Positions 5,641 through 9,359 of a DNA stretch of 9,359 nucleotides are shown here, piece after piece. The notes beneath the pieces were generated by a model. The model was given only the letters and a program-made list of their open reading frames with translations. It was not told the origin of the DNA and searched no databases. The stretch's first letter is position 1. Each line of letters starts with the position of its first letter. This stretch comes from CAVSUR01 sp052143655. GTDB lineage: Bacteria; Actinomycetota; Actinomycetes; Streptosporangiales; Streptosporangiaceae. Location of the stretch: positions 1 through 9,359 of the forward strand of contig JBKQSL010000483.1 in assembly GCA_052143655.1 (NCBI GenBank), in the 5' to 3' direction. A program made the translations under genes and the position numbers.

Positions 5641-6652
5641 GATGCGCAGAGGACCTGATATCCCCGGGCGGGTCGAGCTCCCGCGGCGGCGCGCCGCCGC
5701 CGCGATGGCGCCCGGCGGCCGACGCCTGAGCGGGGACCAGCGGCCGCGCGGCGGCCTGCTGCACGCCCGGCAGCGCCTGCCCGGCGGGCGCCGGCCCGGG
5801 CAGCGCTCCGGGCGGCGGCAGTGCCGTGAAGGGCATTACCTCGCCGGTCGTGGCGTCGACCAGCGCTGCATGCACGGCCGGCCGCCGGGGCTTGAGGTAC
5901 ACGGCGAACACGACCTCGGCCGGCCGTCCGCTGACCTGGCCGGGGAACACCAGGTACCGCCAGCACAGCTCGCGCCAGCTGTCCACGGGCCGGTCGGCGG
6001 TCAGTACGACGGCGTACCTGCGCCACTGAGCGCTGCGGCGCAGCGAGCTGAGCGTGCGGTACTCCGAGAGCACGCGCAGCTCGCACGGCTCGGAGTAGCC
6101 CAGCCGCACCAGGCCCTCGCCGAGTTCCGGCGACAGGGCGCCGATGACTACCAGCTCGGCGGCCAGGATGCCGGCCATCAGGGCCGCGTCGGCGTGCGAG
6201 TGCGGCAGCTGCAGCGGCGGCAGCGTGATCGTGCCCAGCGCGGCCACGGCCAGCATGGCCGCCCGGCTGAGGGTGCGGCCGCTGACCGGAGCGGTGCTGA
6301 GCTCGCCGAAGCAGCCGCAGCCCGCATCCGACCTGCTGCCGCGCAGCTCGATCAGCGCGCAAGTGGCCACCAGGAACAGCACGCCGGTGGCCAGCCGCAC
6401 GCAGATGCCGGGCCAGCGGCCGCCCAGGCTGCCCGCCGTGATGATCAGCCCGGCGCCCAGGCTGAGCTCGGCCGCGCAGACCGCCAGCGCGAGCGGCCGG
6501 CGCAGCCGGGTGGGGAACAGCGTGGCCGCCCCGATTCCGGCGTCTGCGGATCCGGGCCGCGCCATGCGCAGCAGCTTGGCCGCGCCGCCGCCGAGTAGCA
6601 TGGCTGACAGCAGCGGTATCTGCACTTCCCTGATCGCAGTGAGCAGTTCCAT
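5636..6652 (-). CDS. MauE-like (DoxX-type) membrane protein with C-terminal extension
   Basis: This is a 338-residue membrane protein. The N-terminal half resembles MauE: hydrophobic segments near residues 11-29, 53-75, 83-103, 130-147 and 156-174, with the family's cysteine motif GCGCFGEL at 111-118 (Cys112, Cys114). MauE proteins are associated with disulfide formation or maturation of periplasmic redox proteins such as the methylamine dehydrogenase small subunit. Residues about 180-270 form a soluble domain I do not recognise (EPCELRVLSEYRTLSSLRRS, then VVFAVYLKPRRPAVHAALVD). The last 65 residues are Ala/Pro-rich and probably disordered. ATG 6652 overlaps the stop of the upstream gene by one base (TGATG), indicating translational coupling. 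No methylamine dehydrogenase genes are present, so a general envelope redox role is more likely than methylamine use. Confidence 0.85.
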   Translation of the reverse strand: MELLTAIREVQIPLLSAMLLGGGAAKLLRMARPGSADAGIGAATLFPTRLRRPLALAVCAAELSLGAGLIITAGSLGGRWPGICVRLATGVLFLVATCALIELRGSRSDAGCGCFGELSTAPVSGRTLSRAAMLAVAALGTITLPPLQLPHSHADAALMAGILAAELVVIGALSPELGEGLVRLGYSEPCELRVLSEYRTLSSLRRSAQWRRYAVVLTADRPVDSWRELCWRYLVFPGQVSGRPAEVVFAVYLKPRRPAVHAALVDATTGEVMPFTALPPPGALPGPAPAGQALPGVQQAAARPLVPAQASAAGRHRGGGAPPRELDPPGDIRSSAHL

Positions 6653-7695
6653 CAGCGCCCCATCGTGATCGTGGCATTGAAACAGCCGCGCTCCAGCTCG
6701 CCGCCCAGCGCCACGAAACTGGCCAGTGTCAGGTCCGCAATCCGGCCGCGCGGCGAAGTGCCGCAGGTGACGCAGCGGTCGTTGAACAGGCGGGCAACCG
6801 GGGCGCAGCCGGTGACGGGCAGCGCAACCGAGCTGCCGGTGCAGTCGTTGCGGATCCGCAGCACGCTGCCGAGCGCCAGGTAGGGCATCCGGACGAAGCC
6901 GCGGGGCTCGCGGCCGTCGCTGTCCTCGGCGCACCCGGTGGCCGGGTCGAGTGCCGGGTAGTTCACGCCCAGCACGCCATGCGGCTCGCTGCCCGCGTCA
7001 TGCCAGGTGGCTGAACCACTGATCGCTTCGGGCACCCGCCCGCTGAGCAGCGGCGGCGCCGGCAGCCGGTCGCTGCGGTAGGACGGCTGGGAGGTGGCCG
7101 GCACGAGCGCCTCGAGCGCGCCGTCCCGGCGCACCCCGATGACGTCGATCAGGAACCCGGGCTCCAGGGACGGGAACCGGACCTGGATCCGGCCTGCGGC
7201 GCGGGCCGGGATGACCACCCGCTGCGGCGTCCGCGTGCGGCCCTCGTCCACCGTCAGGCCGTCCCGGCCGTACCCGGTGATTGTGCCGGTGACCCGCCCG
7301 ATTCCCGCCCAGATCCGGTCGGCCACGGCACGCTGGGACGGGTGCAGCCGGAGCACGGCCTGCTGGCCGGACCTCAGTGAGGCAGGGTCGCAGTAGCCAC
7401 CTCGCCAGGCCACCGCGTCCGGGGTCAGCGTGTAGCGCTGCTCGCCGCTGGCACCGCTCAGCACGATGACCTGCGGGCTCACGTCGACGATCGTGCCGGT
7501 CACCGCGCGCGGCTGATGGCTGGCGTCGGGGAATCCGGGGTCCTCCGGTAAGGCGGCCCCGGCGGCCTGCCCGCCGCGCGGCGGGAAGACAGCGGTCCGC
7601 AGCAGGCGGCGGCGGGCGATCCGGGCAGCGGCAACGGACGCGGCGGCCCCGGCGCAGCGGTCACAGCACACCGGGCGCTTGCGCACTTCCGTCAT
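6652..7695 (-). CDS. Two-repeat beta domain plus double-psi beta-barrel protein
   Basis: This is a 347-residue protein. Two similar segments each begin VTGTI (residues 65-100 and 135-170), like the small beta-domain repeats called DUF5666. Residues about 240-347 resemble an RlpA/expansin-like double-psi beta-barrel: GVNYPALDPATG (243-254), MPYLALGSVLRIRN (270-283), FNDRC (304-308) and GRIADLTLASFVALGG (317-332). The barrel carries cysteines at 255, 285, 297, 308, 311 and 338, enough for three disulfides. The N-terminus has a Cys cluster (CCDRC, 10-14) and ARRRLLRTA but no clear hydrophobic core, so export is uncertain. ATG 7695 is chosen because GGGGAGG precedes it by 4 nt; upstream in-frame starts run into the divergent regulatory region. 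It is first in an operon with the MauE-like gene, suggesting the membrane protein serves its cysteines. Confidence 0.8.
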   Translation of the reverse strand: MTEVRKRPVCCDRCAGAAASVAAARIARRRLLRTAVFPPRGGQAAGAALPEDPGFPDASHQPRAVTGTIVDVSPQVIVLSGASGEQRYTLTPDAVAWRGGYCDPASLRSGQQAVLRLHPSQRAVADRIWAGIGRVTGTITGYGRDGLTVDEGRTRTPQRVVIPARAAGRIQVRFPSLEPGFLIDVIGVRRDGALEALVPATSQPSYRSDRLPAPPLLSGRVPEAISGSATWHDAGSEPHGVLGVNYPALDPATGCAEDSDGREPRGFVRMPYLALGSVLRIRNDCTGSSVALPVTGCAPVARLFNDRCVTCGTSPRGRIADLTLASFVALGGELERGCFNATITMGR

Positions 7696-7699
7696 CGGG

Positions 7700-7722
7700 C
7701 CTCCCCTGGGCGATAGGCCCAG
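7700..7722 (-). promoter_or_regulatory. Ribosome binding site abutted by a hairpin
   Basis: On the minus strand GGGGAGG (7706-7700) lies 4 nt before ATG 7695. The inverted repeat CTGGGC-GATAG-GCCCAG (7706-7722) directly adjoins it and shares its first base. Folding of the leader could therefore modulate translation of the operon. Confidence 0.5.
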
Positions 7723-7728
7723 CAACTG

Positions 7729-7758
7729 ACGATGCAATTGCATATGGCTTTTCGTCAA
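7729..7758 (-). promoter_or_regulatory. Candidate promoter and palindromic operator of the DPBB-MauE operon
   Basis: On the minus strand TTGACG (7758-7753) is a good -35 hexamer; 18 bp later lies a weak -10 candidate CATCGT (7734-7729). Within the spacer and reaching into the -10 is the perfect 12-bp palindrome ATGCAATTGCAT (7732-7743), an AT-rich dyad that stands out in this GC-rich sequence. It lies in the 238-bp region shared with the divergent sigma factor gene. Confidence 0.4.
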
Positions 7759-7900
7759 GCGGTTCGGTGATCTTTTTCCTGGTCGTGTCCGATCGCGGTC
7801 CCGGGGGCGGCGCTCGCAGTCTTCTTCGTCCGCTATGCCTATCCTCGCGGCCGGACGCGCCGTTACACAACGGAGTCTGTCGCATGCGCGCTGTCGTAGG

Positions 7901-7925
7901 TACGGTAGGAATCGAGGGTCGGGGG
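7901..7925 (+). promoter_or_regulatory. Candidate -10 box and purine-rich ribosome binding site of the sigma gene
   Basis: TACGGT (7901-7906) matches TANNNT but lacks a recognisable -35. A G-rich run (GGGGG, 7921-7925) lies 8 nt before TTG 7934 and is the only plausible ribosome binding site near a permitted start. Confidence 0.3.
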
Positions 7926-7933
7926 CGATCACT

Positions 7934-8593
7934 TTGGTCATCGAGGGGCGCGCAAGCGCGACCAGGCCGCCAGGAGGCGGCAGCACGCAACTGCACAGCA
8001 GGACGAGCCGGCCGGCGGACCGGCCGCGGACGGGGAACGACGCGGCCCGCGCGCCCGCCGCGGCGTCCGGCGCAGCGGAGGCGGGCAAGCCGCCTGGCGG
8101 TGGCCGGCTGGACGAACCGGGGTTCCGCGACTACGTGACCTCGCGCGGCCGTTCCCTGCTGCGCACCGCCTACCTGCTCACCGGCAACATGGCCGATGCC
8201 GAGGACCTGGTCCAGGCGGCACTGGCCAAGACCTACGTCGCCTGGGACAGGATCGAGGACCGGGGAGCGCTGGACGGGTACGTCCGCCGCGCGATGATCA
8301 ACACGCATATTTCGTGGTGGCGCCGCAGGCGGCTGGAGGAGTTCCCCACCGACGAGATACCTGACCAGGCGGTCGCCGACCACTCCGGTGACAGCGACCT
8401 GCAGGCGACGCTGCGCCAGGCCATCGACCGGCTGCCGCAGCGGATGCGCGAGGCGGTCGTGCTGCGCTTCTACGAGGACATGACCGAGGCGGAGGTCGCC
8501 GACGCCCTCGGCGTCAGCCTGGGCACTGTCAAGAGCACCGTCTCGCGGGCCATGGCCAAGCTGCGGATCGACGCCAACCTGCTGGCCGACTAG
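7934..8593 (+). CDS. SigE-family RNA polymerase sigma factor (ECF type)
   Basis: This sigma factor is 219 residues from TTG 7934. Region 2 spans about 62-130, with FRDYV, LLRTAYLLTGNMADAEDLVQ (75-94) and NTHISWWRRRR (123-133). Region 4 spans about 155-212, with LPQRMREAVVLRFYEDMTEAE (167-187) and the helix-turn-helix ADALGVSLGTVKSTVSRAM (189-207). It would direct core RNA polymerase to its own promoter set. Residues 1-58 are Ala/Pro/Gly-rich and probably disordered, longer than the usual short lead of the family. The start is uncertain: the only ATG is at 7835, without a ribosome binding site and with an unlikely Arg-rich leader, so TTG 7934 is preferred. No anti-sigma factor gene is adjacent. 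The divergent DPBB-MauE operon is a candidate target. Confidence 0.9.
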   Translation: MVIEGRASATRPPGGGSTQLHSRTSRPADRPRTGNDAARAPAAASGAAEAGKPPGGGRLDEPGFRDYVTSRGRSLLRTAYLLTGNMADAEDLVQAALAKTYVAWDRIEDRGALDGYVRRAMINTHISWWRRRRLEEFPTDEIPDQAVADHSGDSDLQATLRQAIDRLPQRMREAVVLRFYEDMTEAEVADALGVSLGTVKSTVSRAMAKLRIDANLLAD

Positions 8594-9199
8594 CCGCGCC
8601 GGGCGATCCGGCCGAACGACGGCCAGGCGGTCGGCGAGACCGAGGTGCGCGGGCCGTGGATCACCGGCGCGTAATACCAGGATGACGACCCGGCCAGGTT
8701 CCGCGACGGCTGGCTGCGCCCCGGCGACGTCGGGACCATCGACCCGCTCGGCTACGTCACGCTGACCGACCGGGCCAAGGACGTGATCAAGTCCGGCGGC
8801 GAGTGGATCTCCTCCATGGAGCTGGAGAACCTGATCATGGGCTATCCCGGGGTAGCCGAGGCCGCTGTCATCGGCGTTCCCGACGAGACGTGCGGGGAGC
8901 GGCCGCTCGCCGCCGCGGTCCCGGCGGACGGGGCCGCGCTCACCGCAGCGGAACTGCGCGAGTTCCTGACCGAGCGGCTGCCCCGCTGGCAGGTGCCCGA
9001 GCGCTGGTGCTTCATCGAAGAGGTGCCCAAGACCAGCGTCGGCAAGTTCGCCAAGACGCGCATGCGGGACGCCTACGCCCGCAGTGATTACGCCATCATC
9101 GAGGCCCGCGGGCCCCGTCTGGCTGCGCCAGGCCGCGGCTGCCCCGGCCGGGAACGTCGCCGCCCCGGCCGGGGACGCCGCCGCCTCGCCGGGAAATGA
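8594..9199 (+). pseudogene. Truncated acyl-CoA ligase (AMP-binding family) remnant
   Basis: Reading from 8606, recognisable homology to fatty-acyl-CoA ligases starts in mid-protein (NDGQAVGETEVRGPWITG), is broken by TAA at 8672-8674 where the family has an aromatic pair after TG(S/A), and continues with FRDGWLRPGDVG, DRAKDVIKSGGEWISS and the A10 motif PKTSVGKFAKT with its catalytic lysine. The adenylate-forming N-terminal domain and motifs A1-A6 are absent, so it cannot be a working ligase. From GTG 8783 an open frame of 138 codons remains, but it lacks a ribosome binding site. The homology starts within about 12 bases of the sigma stop codon and in the same frame, implying a deletion or rearrangement joined the two. 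The tail after about 9100 is Arg/Gly-rich and holds a tandem 21-bp repeat. Confidence 0.85.
9141..9182. repeat. Tandem 21-bp repeat in the ligase remnant tail
   Basis: Two 21-bp units (9141-9161 and 9162-9182) share 19 of 21 bases, both starting GCCCCGGCCGGG. A partial third unit follows. In the frame starting at 9084 the repeat encodes alternating Ala/Pro/Gly, more protein-like than the Arg-rich frame of the remnant, so a frameshift near 9100 is possible. Confidence 0.55.
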
Positions 9200-9217
9200 A
9201 ATGAGTGTGCGGACGCT

Positions 9218-9247
9218 TTGCCGCCGCCGCAGCGATACCGGTACCCT
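9218..9247 (+). promoter_or_regulatory. Candidate promoter of tRNA-Ser(GCU)
   Basis: TTGCCG (9218-9223), an 18-bp spacer and TACCCT (9242-9247) resemble a housekeeping promoter. Transcription would start near 9254, about 16 bases before the mature tRNA 5' end, leaving a short leader for RNase P. Confidence 0.45.
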
Positions 9248-9269
9248 TAGGGCTGCCCAGTGGGCACCA

Positions 9270-9358
9270 GGAGGCTTCGCCTAGTCCGGTCTATGGCGCC
9301 GCACTGCTAATGCGGTTCGGGTTCACGCCCGTCCGGGGTTCAAATCCCCGAGCCTCCG
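9270..9358 (+). tRNA. tRNA-Ser (anticodon GCU)
   Basis: This is a class II serine tRNA. The acceptor stem is 9270-9276 (GGAGGCT) with 9351-9357 (AGCCTCC) and discriminator G at 9358. The anticodon loop CTGCTAA (9304-9310) carries GCT at 9306-9308, closed by CCGCA/TGCGG. A long variable arm and the T arm CGGGG-TTCAAAT-CCCCG (9334-9350) follow. It decodes AGC and AGU. The window ends one base later with C, so whether CCA is encoded cannot be seen. Confidence 0.96.
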
Positions 9359-9359
9359 C

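Noticed and set aside
5642..6598. Plus-strand open frame of 318 codons downstream of dyad copy 2
   Set aside because: It is antisense to the MauE-like gene, whose membrane segments and cysteine motif are real; the plus-strand product is Arg/Gln/Gly-rich.
7696..8088. Upstream extension of the DPBB gene to an in-frame start at 8088
   Set aside because: It would run through the divergent promoter region and the sigma gene start; ATG 7695 has GGGGAGG in front.
8672..8674. Stop-codon readthrough or recoding in the ligase
   Set aside because: The upstream two thirds of the gene are missing, so decay explains the TAA more simply.

Overview
The window looks like chromosomal DNA from a high-G+C actinomycete. 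Most of it is very GC-rich with strong third-position G/C bias. The gene families fit as well: a caa3-type CtaG oxidase assembly protein, a SigE-family sigma factor, a MauE-like membrane protein and an AAA ATPase with a C-terminal winged helix. Several starts look leaderless, with a TANNNT box 6-8 nt upstream, as is common in this phylum. I cannot fix the genus; a Streptosporangiales or Streptomycetales relative is a reasonable guess.

Layout. Bases 1-324 are non-coding and clearly poorer in G+C (about 56% by hand count over 1-300). They lie directly beyond the 3' end of a tRNA-Ser(UGA) gene (325-413, minus), the usual place for an integrated element, and the first codons of a possible leaderless gene leave the window on the left. 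A conserved-looking hypothetical gene (634-1614, minus) is divergent from ctaG (1697-2788, plus). A secreted NHL/SMP-30-like beta-propeller gene (3062-4216, plus) follows and ends in a perfect 15-bp terminator hairpin. Next is a single-gene AAA ATPase-wHTH unit (4378-5559, plus) flanked by two copies of an imperfect dyad element. Convergent to it is a two-gene minus-strand operon: a DUF5666-like plus double-psi beta-barrel protein (6652-7695), translationally coupled to a MauE-like membrane protein (5636-6652). A SigE-family sigma factor (7934-8593, plus) is divergent from that operon. Right behind it lies the decayed C-terminal third of an acyl-CoA ligase (8594-9199), and the window ends in tRNA-Ser(GCU) (9270-9358, plus).

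How the genes fit together. CtaG serves heme-copper oxidase assembly. The MauE-like and cysteine-rich DPBB pair suggests an envelope redox or disulfide-related function, possibly linked to the divergent sigma factor because they share a 238-bp regulatory region. The most unusual item is the ATPase unit. An 18-bp dyad (15/18 identical, inside a 30-column alignment with 23 matches) lies over its putative -35 region and again about 60 bp after its stop codon, where it overlaps the end of the MauE-like gene. This could be an autoregulatory operator pair or the scar of a mobile single-gene cassette. I see no CRISPR array, insertion sequence or complete phage module.
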